Shown here piece after piece: positions 1 to 8,059 of a DNA stretch of 15,126 bases; position 1 is the stretch's first letter; each line of letters begins with the position of its first letter. The notes beneath the pieces are model-generated. The model saw only the letters and a program-made list of their open reading frames with translations, did not search any database and was not told the DNA's origin. The DNA lies in assembly GCA_023259575.1 (NCBI GenBank), contig JALRHN010000035.1:1-15126 (forward strand). The letters run 5' to 3'. Source of the DNA: Candidatus Kapaibacterium sp. (GTDB lineage: Bacteria; Bacteroidota; Ignavibacteria; Kapaibacteriales; UBA961). The position numbers and the translations under genes are program-made.

Positions 1-2312
1 TGTGGTAATGGTGAATTACTTTCTTGAATATTCGTTGCACTACAATTAGCTGAATTCACAATAGACATAGCGCCTGTTACAAAAGCAATAGATGAATCAG
101 ATTTTGCAATTGCACGTACAATTGTATTTGGTGCTTCAATTGTTGGAACTTTCCAGCGAAAAACTGATGTCCATGGGTCTACACCAAGTGCGGTTGAAAT
201 ATTTTGCCAAGAAGATCCGGAGTCTGTAGAATATTGTAATAATAATTTTGAAGCAGCAATATTTTTATAATTCCACGCTACAATAAAGTCTTTACCAGCA
301 CAGAGTATATCACCTGTTTTTGGAGCATTCACAGTTAGTTCTTCTTTGCCAATGCTAAATGGTCCAGTTTGAGAAATTAATCCATTATCGTCTGCACTTA
401 TTATTCTTATATAGCATTTAGTTGCTGTAATATCAGGCATTGCAAATTGAAAGTTGGTACCAGCGATGCCAGAACTCATACTATTCCAATTTGCACCATT
501 ATCGCTTGAGAATAGAATAGATACAGAATCAATATTGGTTTTTGTCCATGCTAAAGAAATACTTTCTTTTTGACCATATGCTTTACCATCTAAATTATTT
601 GTTAATGCTAAAGCAATAACAGGAACAGAAATTTTGAAATTTGCCCATGTTGTATCATTTACATTCTCATTGGTAATATCACAGACTCGAATTCTACCTA
701 GATCTGTTTTGATTTTGGGAACTGTCCATTGATAAGAGCCTTGCCCATTAATTTGTGAAGGGCTTGAAGCTGGTAAACCAGATTCAATATTTGTCCAGGT
801 AGACCCCGCATCAGTAGATAATTGAATTTTCACTGAATTTACTCTAGAAGAAGTCCATTCAATTAATTGCTTACTTCCGGCATTAAATGTTCTATTTCCT
901 ACTGGAGCTATCATTTTTATCTGGCTTTCTTGTACTTCGGTAATACAACCCTTTTTTTCTAAGTTGGCACGTAAAAAAGTATATACCCTTGGTAAGAATG
1001 TAAATTGAACTGTACCACCATTTGTTAAATCACAATAGCTCATAATAGAGCCAGGTACTGGGCGTGGAGCACCAACATTGCATGTTTCTGTAGAATATGA
1101 TGATTTACCTTGATAAGCAGCACCACTTGATAAACAACTATCTAAAGCTGGTTTCCAAGCTGAACAATTATGAGTATGAAAAGATCCAATATTATGTCCA
1201 ATTTCATGAGCACTTGTTACTACATCATTTACATAAGATGTTGTAGGAAGAGAGGTATAACGGGAAATACCAGCAACTGAATAAGCATTTGACACAGAAC
1301 CAGAACATAAAGCATCGATGCCATTTGCAATACCTGCAACAAATGTTCCATTACCTGTCTGAGAATTTCCTTGTGCATCTAAACAATGAACAATATCTCT
1401 GGTACGATTAGTAATTTTAATCCAACGATTTTGAACTTCTTGCAATAAAGCTGGCGTATCAGCTCCATCATTTTTATATGGGTCTGGTGCATCATTTGTC
1501 CAAATTTGAACATAAGGAATAATGATATTTAGATTTAACTCTCTTCTGTACAAAGTATTTACAGCATTAAATAAAGACACGATATAATTTGCAGCTTTTT
1601 GTTCATTATTAGAAGCCACTTTTGAAAAAAATGTTGAAGTAGTTTCTACAATTACTTGCATTTCTAACATTCTATTGTCTAGAGTCTTATCTCCTTTCTT
1701 CTTCATTTCAGCTTCAATTTGAAATGGTATAATTCCAGAATGACTATACTCTTGTGTTCCACATGTTCTTGGCTTGTTAAACTGATCGTTTTCTATAGCC
1801 CCATCTGTATATAAAACATGTGGTCTTTTTTCTTCAATAGAAGAATTATGTGGTCCAATAACAAAAACTTCCCCATTTGCTCTTGATATCCAGCCATGCA
1901 TATCACCATTTGCATAACTAAGCATAATATGAGATCCATTTTCACCAACGATAGATCCACTATATGTTAATACATGAGGTATAGGAATTTGTTTATATCC
2001 AACCATAAATATAGTTGATGCATCTATACATGATTGAGTTAATTCTAAAGTAACAGTAGAAGTAGTTTTTAAGGAAATAGGAAAACCTGTGATAGAGAAT
2101 GTTTTTTCAGATCCATTAAAGATATTTGATGCATCAGTTGATGAAATATCAAAAGCAAAAACAGATTGTTGAAGTGTAGAAGGCATATCTTTTTTATTAG
2201 ATAAGCCTTTCACTATAAATGAATTAGCATCATATGTATGTAGTGCAAATGCAGGAATATAACCTAGCATACATAGTAATGAAAGCATCAAAATGCGGAC
2301 AATATTTTTCAT
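1..2312 (-). CDS. Secreted M12B/reprolysin-like zinc metalloprotease with Ig-like repeats, C-terminus cut by window edge
   Basis: The frame is open from an ATG at 2312-2310 to the left edge, giving 770 codons without a stop, so the gene is partial. Residues 1-23 form a signal peptide ending PAFA. A pro-region follows, with PRTCGT at 181-186 (C184), resembling the PKxCGV cysteine switch of ADAM and snake-venom proteases. The catalytic domain spans roughly 205-445: HEIGHNIGSFH at 369-379 is a complete HExxHxxGxxH metzincin zinc site with E370 as general base, and GSIMSY (M424) is the Met-turn. Three repeats of about 90-95 residues follow (about 464-555, 562-655, 657-748), each with a VSI/LLQ strand, an STDxGxxW-like turn and a closing W/P-V/I-P strand, as in Ig/FN3 folds. 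The last visible residues form a Ser/Asn-rich linker. Family knowledge suggests an extracellular protease exported by Sec and then T9SS; the sorting domain would lie outside the window. The protease family is clear; the substrate is unknown. Confidence 0.9.
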   Translation of the reverse strand, partial: MKNIVRILMLSLLCMLGYIPAFALHTYDANSFIVKGLSNKKDMPSTLQQSVFAFDISSTDASNIFNGSEKTFSITGFPISLKTTSTVTLELTQSCIDASTIFMVGYKQIPIPHVLTYSGSIVGENGSHIMLSYANGDMHGWISRANGEVFVIGPHNSSIEEKRPHVLYTDGAIENDQFNKPRTCGTQEYSHSGIIPFQIEAEMKKKGDKTLDNRMLEMQVIVETTSTFFSKVASNNEQKAANYIVSLFNAVNTLYRRELNLNIIIPYVQIWTNDAPDPYKNDGADTPALLQEVQNRWIKITNRTRDIVHCLDAQGNSQTGNGTFVAGIANGIDALCSGSVSNAYSVAGISRYTSLPTTSYVNDVVTSAHEIGHNIGSFHTHNCSAWKPALDSCLSSGAAYQGKSSYSTETCNVGAPRPVPGSIMSYCDLTNGGTVQFTFLPRVYTFLRANLEKKGCITEVQESQIKMIAPVGNRTFNAGSKQLIEWTSSRVNSVKIQLSTDAGSTWTNIESGLPASSPSQINGQGSYQWTVPKIKTDLGRIRVCDITNENVNDTTWANFKISVPVIALALTNNLDGKAYGQKESISLAWTKTNIDSVSILFSSDNGANWNSMSSGIAGTNFQFAMPDITATKCYIRIISADDNGLISQTGPFSIGKEELTVNAPKTGDILCAGKDFIVAWNYKNIAASKLLLQYSTDSGSSWQNISTALGVDPWTSVFRWKVPTIEAPNTIVRAIAKSDSSIAFVTGAMSIVNSANCSATNIQESNSPLP

Positions 2313-2369
2313 AGAATTGACCAAATATATAAGTAAAAATGTAAGTCTTTAAGAAGAAAGAATAGTGTG

Positions 2370-2377
2370 CAAAAATA
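2370..2377 (-). promoter_or_regulatory. Candidate -7 box for the metalloprotease gene
   Basis: Read on the minus strand, this is TATTTTTG, an exact match to the Bacteroidota -7 consensus TAnnTTTG. It would place the transcription start about 50 bases upstream of the protease ATG. No clear -33 TTTG lies at the usual distance, and in such AT-rich DNA the box could occur by chance. A second match at 2329-2322 is too close to the start codon to be useful. Confidence 0.35.
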
Positions 2378-2494
2378 CGGAATAAGAATCCTTTGACATC
2401 ACTATTTTTTTGCTGCAAAACCTATGTCGAATTGATATTAATGGATATTGTACATACATAAATAATTCTTTGATATATAGACACTTTTAATTGT

Positions 2495-2508
2495 GATATA
2501 CATATATC
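2495..2508. repeat. 14-base palindrome, GATATA-CA-TATATC
   Basis: Two 6-base arms match perfectly across a 2-base centre. The palindrome lies about 28 bases upstream of the -33-like TTG of the promoter for the polysaccharide block, a plausible place for an activator or repressor dimer. It is composed mostly of A and T, so chance occurrence is quite possible. Confidence 0.3.
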
Positions 2509-2535
2509 GATTACTAAAAAACGCATTCTTTCAAA

Positions 2536-2564
2536 TTGTTCCTCTGTGTTTTTTTGTAAATTTG
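2536..2564 (+). promoter_or_regulatory. Bacteroidota-type promoter for the polysaccharide block
   Basis: TTG at 2536-2538 and TAAATTTG at 2557-2564 match the -33 (TTTG) and -7 (TAnnTTTG) elements of the Bacteroidota primary sigma factor, with 18 bases between them. Transcription would start near 2570, about 70 bases before the preferred ATG at 2639. It is the only good promoter candidate ahead of the Wzz-like gene. Confidence 0.55.
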
Positions 2565-2638
2565 CACATAATATTGTGTTAAGTAGCTGAAAAAACCCTC
2601 AATAGTATACCTATTTGTCACTTATAACCTTGGAAATC

Positions 2639-3817
2639 ATGAAGCATACATCAGTTCCCGATCATAAAATGGGATTAGACGGTGCCGAATTTCTTGCGAT
2701 TATCTATCGAAATACATGGTTACTTGCAATTCTTACAATTGGTAGTGGATTAATTGCATTTGGAATTGCGTGGATGATGCCTAATTGGTATGCATCTACA
2801 ATTAGTTTTGTACCTCCAAATAATGCTAATTCGATGATAAGTGGAATGATGGGTAATGTTTCGAGTGCATTAAAGGATTTAGGTTTGGGGAAAATGAATA
2901 AAGGTGAGAGTTATTCTTATTTAGTAATTCTTAATTCTAGAAGCTTAATGGATACATTGATATCTCGATATGATTTATCCACAGAATATCAAATACCGAT
3001 AGATAATAAAGAAGATTTGTATAAAGAATTCCTAAGCAATTTTGAAGTAGAGTTATCTCCAGAGGGAAATTACAATGTTACTTTATTTTCAAAAGATGCT
3101 AAAAAAGCTGCATTGATGGCTAATGATATTGTTCCTATTGCTAATAATATATCTATTAGGTTACAAAAGGCAGAAGCTGAAACAAATCGTTCTTATATGG
3201 AATTACGTTTAGTAAGAACAGATTCTATTTTAAAAAATATAGCAGATCAATTAGGACAATATTCTTCAAAAACACTTGTATTTTCTCCATTAGATCAATC
3301 TCAAGCAGTTGCCGAAGCGCTTGGAACATTAAAGTCTACAATATTAAAACAAGAAATTCAAGTTGAGATTTTAAAGAATACTTATGGTGATAAAGACCCC
3401 TCTACCATTGCTGGAATACGTTTATTAGACGAAATGAAAACCCAATTAGATAAAGCTGAGAATAAGCCTGGCTTTGCTGGTAATTTTGCTTTAAAAGACG
3501 CTTTGAAAGTTGGGTCTAAGTATATGAAATTATATACAGAATATGAGGCAATGTCTAAGGTAAAAGCATTTCTTTTACCAATGCTTGAACAAGCAAAGCT
3601 TGATGAAATAAGAGAAGCCCCAACAATGTATGTTCTTGATTATGCTAAACCAGCAATAAAAAAATCACGTCCCAAACGCTTGACTATAGCTGCAGGAACA
3701 TCAATTGGTGTATTTGTTCTATGTTGTCTATTCCTGATTATCAGAACACAAATGAAAAAAGCTTCTTCATATTATGTCCAAGAAAAAAAATCACATGAAG
3801 TTGGAGAAAGCATCTGA
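2639..3817 (+). CDS. Wzz/PCP-type polysaccharide chain-length determinant protein
   Basis: This 392-residue inner-membrane protein has the layout of polysaccharide co-polymerases: a short cytoplasmic N-terminus, a first membrane helix at about 27-47, a large periplasmic domain with helical segments (about 48-340), and a second helix at about 348-369. The second helix is preceded by a Pro/basic stretch, KPAIKKSRPKR, typical of the family, and followed by a basic cytoplasmic tail. There is no Walker A/B or C-terminal tyrosine kinase domain, so it resembles O-antigen type Wzz more than a kinase-fused capsule protein. Such proteins set the length of polymer made by Wzy. The frame extends upstream to a TTG at 2615, but that would add eight residues of weak character; the ATG at 2639 is preferred. 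Its TGA overlaps the next ATG by one base (TGATG), so the two are translationally coupled. Confidence 0.82.
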   Translation: MKHTSVPDHKMGLDGAEFLAIIYRNTWLLAILTIGSGLIAFGIAWMMPNWYASTISFVPPNNANSMISGMMGNVSSALKDLGLGKMNKGESYSYLVILNSRSLMDTLISRYDLSTEYQIPIDNKEDLYKEFLSNFEVELSPEGNYNVTLFSKDAKKAALMANDIVPIANNISIRLQKAEAETNRSYMELRLVRTDSILKNIADQLGQYSSKTLVFSPLDQSQAVAEALGTLKSTILKQEIQVEILKNTYGDKDPSTIAGIRLLDEMKTQLDKAENKPGFAGNFALKDALKVGSKYMKLYTEYEAMSKVKAFLLPMLEQAKLDEIREAPTMYVLDYAKPAIKKSRPKRLTIAAGTSIGVFVLCCLFLIIRTQMKKASSYYVQEKKSHEVGESI

Positions 3818-4779
3818 TGCTAGATAGCCATACAAGCAATGCTTTACCAACATTCCAGAATGAAGTACATGGCAATATTATTCTTGGCATTGTTAGAACA
3901 CTAGAATTCGACCAAGTTTCAAATTTTTTGTTAACATTGCACAAAACAGGCTATACCGGTACTGTTGGTTTTTTTTGTGATGATATTTCTCAAGATTCAT
4001 TACATAAATTTTCTGCAATGGGAATTTATAAAGAGAATTTTAAAGAAGTAAGAATCAGCATTCCATTTACTGGAAAAAAAATTAATGCATATCGTTTATT
4101 TAGTCCGGTGCTACGTTCCTATTTTTATATAGCTTCTCCTAAAAATCAACAAACTTTTGCCAAAAATTATTTTCATATTCACCAATCGCGACACTTTTTA
4201 TATACAGCATTTATCGAACATCATGGTGCTGATTATACAAATATCATGCTGAGTGATACAAGAGATGTGATCTTTCAAAAAGATCCATTCGATTTTCCAA
4301 TAAATGATTCTTTGCATTGCTTTTTGGAAGATAAAGCAACTACAATTTCTTCTGAACCTCATAATTCATCTTGGATATTAAGGGGTTTTGGCAAAGATAT
4401 TTTAGATACAATTGGTAATAATACAATCTCTTGTGCAGGCATTACAATTGGAAGTACACAAGCTATATATACTTATACATCATTGATGTGTTCTATATTA
4501 TTATCACCTAGAGTAAGAAATATAGCAGGAATTACAGGTTTAGATCAAGGGATTCATAATTATGCAATAAGAATGGGACTTTTAGATTCCGTTCTAAAAT
4601 TGCATGAAAATGAGAATGGACCAGTATTAACGATGGGATTAATGCATAAAGACCAAATCAAAACTCATCAATCCGGACATATTACTAATAAAGATGGTAG
4701 TATAGTACATACGCTTCATCAATATGATAGACATCCTTCTTTATTAAAAGTATTTCCTCAATTTTTGCTGCACAGCTAA
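3817..4779 (+). CDS. Putative GT-A-like glycosyltransferase
   Basis: A 320-residue soluble protein with no signal peptide or membrane helix, so probably cytoplasmic. Residues 143-156 read as IMLSDTRDVIFQKD; the D147-T-R-D150 after a hydrophobic strand is like the metal and nucleotide-sugar binding DxD of GT-A enzymes, and the following DPF is commonly seen with it. A Cys-rich segment with SCAGITIGS may line the acceptor site, and HQYDRHP at 301-307 near the C-terminus is the kind of His/Asp cluster that completes the site in such enzymes. Its position between a Wzz-like protein and a flippase points to adding a sugar to a surface-polysaccharide repeat unit. Donor and acceptor sugars cannot be read from sequence. 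GGAG lies upstream of its ATG, inside the preceding gene. Confidence 0.65.
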   Translation: MLDSHTSNALPTFQNEVHGNIILGIVRTLEFDQVSNFLLTLHKTGYTGTVGFFCDDISQDSLHKFSAMGIYKENFKEVRISIPFTGKKINAYRLFSPVLRSYFYIASPKNQQTFAKNYFHIHQSRHFLYTAFIEHHGADYTNIMLSDTRDVIFQKDPFDFPINDSLHCFLEDKATTISSEPHNSSWILRGFGKDILDTIGNNTISCAGITIGSTQAIYTYTSLMCSILLSPRVRNIAGITGLDQGIHNYAIRMGLLDSVLKLHENENGPVLTMGLMHKDQIKTHQSGHITNKDGSIVHTLHQYDRHPSLLKVFPQFLLHS

Positions 4780-4804
4780 ATCCTAGCAAAATTGATGTAC
4801 TATT

Positions 4805-6091
4805 ATGATCAAGCAATTTTCTCAAGCAATATCTGACTTCTTCAAAGAACATGAAAGTGTAATGAAGAATTTCTTTTCTATGTCTTTTATGAAAGGATTA
4901 GAATATATTGCTCCCCTTATTCTTATTCCATATTTAGTGAGAACCCTAGGAATTGCAACATTTGGAACTATGCAAAGTGTAGTTTCTTATATGTATATTT
5001 TTTACATGCTTACCAATTATGGATTTTCTTATTCGGCTGCCAGGCAAATTTCAGTACACAGAGACAATAAAGAGAAAATACAACAAATAGCATCTTCTGT
5101 AATGGTTTTGAAAATCCTATTTATGATTGCTTCATTTGTTCTTATGATTATTGGGGTTGTCATTTTTCCACATTTGAATGCCGAATTTGGACTGTGTTTA
5201 CTAACATTTGGTTTTGTTGCTGGAGATGTATTTTTACCTGTTTGGTTATATCAAGGATTTGAAAAACTAAATATTCTATCACGATTCCAAATTATTAGTC
5301 GAGTTCTCATATTTGCTTTTACCCTTTTATTAATTAAATCTCCAGATGATTATCTACTCTACCCTATCATCTATTATGGAATACAAATTATTGCAGGAAT
5401 TGCATCCTTATTACTCATTCCAAGGCTATTTGGCGTGCACTTTATTATGCCTAAAAAAGAGCACATGATTGAAGAGTTACAACTAGGAATCGGTCCATTT
5501 AAATCTATTTTGTCTCAAGCTTTATATGCAAATCCACGGCTTTTTTATTTATCTCTTTTTGCGAATCCTGTAATTACCGGACAATTTGCAGTAGCAGAAA
5601 AAGCAGCCGGTGTATTTCAATTATTTCCAGTATGGTTATTTGTATTTTCAGCTTTACCCAGATTATCTCTTGTGTTTGAACAAAATAAAGAAGAATGCTT
5701 TGAAAAAATAAAGCATTATCAAAAAATCACAATAATATATGCTTTGCTGCTTTTACCATTTTCAATGTATTTTGCCCCAGAAATTATTTTTGTATTCTCT
5801 GGTGAATATATTGATGAAGCAGTGTTTTTATTCCGTATCATGTACCTTGAAACTGTGATTATCCATAGCAATATTTTTATTCTTCATTTTTTTGCTGCAA
5901 GTGGTAGATATGATCTGTTTTCAAGGGTTTATATAATTACTTGTATTGGATCTTTGCTAATGTATGCAATGATTGTTCCTGTATATGGTGCATTAGGCAT
6001 GGCATTATGTATCGTTGCAAGTGCACTGTTACTTGTTATGAGTACACAGTATACTATTGGCCAACATAAAACTATTATTCTCTCATCGTAA
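4805..6091 (+). CDS. Wzx-type polysaccharide flippase (MOP superfamily)
   Basis: A 428-residue integral membrane protein with about twelve hydrophobic helices over its whole length. The N-terminal region, with GLEYIAPLILIPYLVRTLG followed by FGTMQSV and YGFSYSAARQIS, is characteristic of the RfbX/Wzx family that flips lipid-linked oligosaccharide units across the inner membrane. A second internal family-like segment, with NPVITGQFAVAEKA, lies at about 251-264. Length is normal for Wzx. The gene starts 25 bases after the glycosyltransferase stop and probably shares its transcript. A further in-frame Met at residue 20 could be used instead, since residues 1-19 are amphipathic and precede the conserved part. 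No Wzy-like polymerase or sugar-nucleotide gene is next to it, so the rest of the pathway must be elsewhere. Confidence 0.88.
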   Translation: MIKQFSQAISDFFKEHESVMKNFFSMSFMKGLEYIAPLILIPYLVRTLGIATFGTMQSVVSYMYIFYMLTNYGFSYSAARQISVHRDNKEKIQQIASSVMVLKILFMIASFVLMIIGVVIFPHLNAEFGLCLLTFGFVAGDVFLPVWLYQGFEKLNILSRFQIISRVLIFAFTLLLIKSPDDYLLYPIIYYGIQIIAGIASLLLIPRLFGVHFIMPKKEHMIEELQLGIGPFKSILSQALYANPRLFYLSLFANPVITGQFAVAEKAAGVFQLFPVWLFVFSALPRLSLVFEQNKEECFEKIKHYQKITIIYALLLLPFSMYFAPEIIFVFSGEYIDEAVFLFRIMYLETVIIHSNIFILHFFAASGRYDLFSRVYIITCIGSLLMYAMIVPVYGALGMALCIVASALLLVMSTQYTIGQHKTIILSS

Positions 6092-6104
6092 ACAAATCAC
6101 ATTT

Positions 6105-6135
6105 TAAGCAAAGTGTAATTTCATAAGTTTGCTTA
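6105..6135. repeat. Inverted repeat, TAAGCAAA / TTTGCTTA
   Basis: Perfect 8-base arms at 6105-6112 and 6128-6135 flank a 15-base spacer, in the gap between the flippase and PBP2. The stem is followed by a T-rich stretch, so it could be a weak terminator, but it has only two G-C pairs. Its right arm overlaps the TTTG of the candidate -7 promoter box, so an operator is equally possible. Confidence 0.4.
6124..6131 (+). promoter_or_regulatory. Candidate -7 box for the PBP2 operon
   Basis: TAAGTTTG matches the Bacteroidota consensus TAnnTTTG and would start transcription near 6136, about 40 bases before the PBP2 ATG. The -33 position holds only a T-run (6102-6105). If real, it separates the PBP2 operon from the polysaccharide block. 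An AAAGG at 6165-6169, six bases before the ATG, is a possible weak ribosome site. Confidence 0.4.
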
Positions 6136-6175
6136 GATTTTATTGATTCTAACACATAAATGTTAAAGGTATATC

Positions 6176-8059
6176 ATGGCAATGAGTTTAAATGATAATG
6201 AATTCGGTAGTTCTACCAGAGTATCTATCTTTAAAACTATCGTCATTCTTGTATTAGGGATATATATAGTCAGACTAGGATATCTACAAATCATCAGAGG
6301 AAATGTGTATCGTTTAAAAACCGATATTCAAGCAATAAAACAAATAGTAATCGATCCATTCAGAGGAAATATTTTTGACAGAAATGGTGAGATGATTGTT
6401 CATAATTCGCCATCATTTTCAATTTCTATCACTCCTAATGAGTTTAAGTTAGAATCTATACCATTACTATCAAGTATTCTTGGAGTAGATTCAATGTCAA
6501 TTGTAAATTTTTATGAAGAATCAAAAAAATTATCACGTGTAAAACCAAATAAGATATACAGAGATGCTGATTTTCAAACAATATCATTGATAGAAGAAAA
6601 TCATGAATTCTTACCAGGAGTTGATATTTCAGTTGAATCAAAGCGTCTATATACAATAGATGGAAATATGTCTCATATATTAGGTTATTCCAGAGAGATA
6701 AGTTCAAAGCAAATCAAAACAATGGGTGATTATTATTCTCCTGGAGATATAGTTGGATATGCTGGCATTGAAAAAACATATGAGAACTTTCTACGAGGTA
6801 CAAAAGGAGTTCAATTTGTTGCGGTTAATTCTACCGGACAAAAAGTATCTAGTTTTCTTGAAGGAAAAAATGATATTAGTGCCGAAGAAGGTTTTGATTT
6901 AAGGCTGGGAATCGATAAACCTTTACAAGAATTAGCAGAAAAACTATTAGATGGAAAAAGGGGTGGAATTGTAGCTTTAGATCCAAATTCTGGCGAGATA
7001 TTATGTATGGTTAGTAAGCCTGATTATGATATCCGACAATTCAGTGGCAGAACAAAATCTAATTTGTTTGGACAATTATTAGTGAATAAAGATAAACCTC
7101 TGTTTAATCGTGCCACTCAAACCAATTATCCTCCTGGATCTACTTGGAAAATGCTTATGGCATTAGCTGGAATGAATGAAGGTATTATCAATCCAAATAC
7201 TACTATAAATTGTCCTGGCTATTATGAATTTGGTGGTAGAAGTTGGAAATGTCATGGTGCACATGGCTCTACCAATGTCAAAAAAGCTATTCATGTTTCT
7301 TGTAATGTTTTTTTCAATAAACTTGGCCCCCAATTAGGAATTAAGAATTTTGAAAAATATGGAAAGATGTTTGGTTTTGGAGTTAAAACATTTATTGATA
7401 TTCCTGAAGATACTAAAGGAAAACTCCCTACTGAACAATTCTATAAGAAACAAAGATTAAGTGATGGAGAGATTAGAGGACGTCTTGTAAATTTAGGAAT
7501 TGGACAAGGTGAACTTGGTGTATCACCACTACAAATGGCTGTTTACTGTTCTGCTTTGGCTAATAGAGGTACTATTTATCAGCCTCACATGGTTCGCTCT
7601 ATTTATAATAGAAAAACACATCAATTGCAAGATGTTGAATTAGCATATAGAAAATTACCTAGCTTTAAAACAGAACATTGGGATGCGATTCATAATGGGA
7701 TGTATGATGTTGTAAATACTCCTGGTGGTACGGCATTGGGTGCCAGAGTGCCTGGTATTGATGTATGTGGTAAAACTGGTACGGCTCAAAATCCTCATGG
7801 CGAAGATCATGCTTGGTTTATTTGTTTTGCTCCAAAAGTTAATCCCAAAATAGCTATGTGTATTCTAGTAGAAAATGCAGGTTTCGGGGGAACTATCTCT
7901 GCTCCAATAGCGCAAAGGCTTTTAACAAAATTCTTTTTTCCTCATCAAAAAGATTCTACTGAGATTAAAACTCCAGCTATCAACCCGGCCGTTCCAGAAA
8001 AGAAAATTGCTAAAAACACAGCAAAAACTAATAAAACTCTTGCCGTTAATCCAAGATGA
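6176..8059 (+). CDS. mrdA: Penicillin-binding protein 2, peptidoglycan transpeptidase of cell elongation
   Basis: This 627-residue class B PBP has a short cytoplasmic N-terminus, one membrane anchor at about 17-37, and the pedestal motif RGNIFDRNG at about 63-71. All three transpeptidase motifs are present: S322-T-W-K325 with the acylated serine, S375-C-N377, and K533-T-G535 followed by TAQN. It cross-links peptidoglycan strands on the periplasmic side, normally with RodA, MreB, MreC and MreD. Length is that of the family. The C-terminal 30 or so residues form a Lys/Ala/Pro-rich tail after the last conserved strand. Family members usually sit in an mre/rod cluster; here no mreBCD or rodA is adjacent, and the gene instead heads an operon with a lipoprotein and two membrane proteins. 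Its stop overlaps the next start (ATGA, four bases). Confidence 0.95.
   Translation: MAMSLNDNEFGSSTRVSIFKTIVILVLGIYIVRLGYLQIIRGNVYRLKTDIQAIKQIVIDPFRGNIFDRNGEMIVHNSPSFSISITPNEFKLESIPLLSSILGVDSMSIVNFYEESKKLSRVKPNKIYRDADFQTISLIEENHEFLPGVDISVESKRLYTIDGNMSHILGYSREISSKQIKTMGDYYSPGDIVGYAGIEKTYENFLRGTKGVQFVAVNSTGQKVSSFLEGKNDISAEEGFDLRLGIDKPLQELAEKLLDGKRGGIVALDPNSGEILCMVSKPDYDIRQFSGRTKSNLFGQLLVNKDKPLFNRATQTNYPPGSTWKMLMALAGMNEGIINPNTTINCPGYYEFGGRSWKCHGAHGSTNVKKAIHVSCNVFFNKLGPQLGIKNFEKYGKMFGFGVKTFIDIPEDTKGKLPTEQFYKKQRLSDGEIRGRLVNLGIGQGELGVSPLQMAVYCSALANRGTIYQPHMVRSIYNRKTHQLQDVELAYRKLPSFKTEHWDAIHNGMYDVVNTPGGTALGARVPGIDVCGKTGTAQNPHGEDHAWFICFAPKVNPKIAMCILVENAGFGGTISAPIAQRLLTKFFFPHQKDSTEIKTPAINPAVPEKKIAKNTAKTNKTLAVNPR

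Larger units (their letters stand above)
2313..2638. other. Divergent intergenic region, AT-rich, no gene seen
   Basis: This gap separates the minus-strand protease from the plus-strand polysaccharide block. Neither strand shows a convincing coding frame; short open frames over it lack protein-like character and overlap the protease start. It holds a candidate promoter facing each way and a short palindrome, listed separately. The rest is AT-rich sequence without a recognisable riboswitch or RNA gene. Confidence 0.7.

Noticed and set aside
464..2312. Possible frameshift or two separate genes in the protease region
   Set aside because: Codon-by-codon reading gives one uninterrupted frame in which motif positions counted from the start agree with nucleotide positions, so the gene appears intact to the window edge.
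2322..2329. Second TAnnTTTG match on the minus strand just upstream of the protease ATG
   Set aside because: It would leave a leader of only about five bases and has no -33 element; likely chance in AT-rich sequence.
2230..2418. Minus-strand 62-codon frame over the protease start region
   Set aside because: It overlaps the protease signal-peptide codons in another frame and extends into the promoter region; its residue composition is low-complexity aromatic, as expected of AT-rich non-coding DNA.
3741..3944. Minus-strand 67-codon frame across the Wzz-glycosyltransferase junction
   Set aside because: Antisense to two well-supported coding regions that are translationally coupled; no signal peptide or motif.
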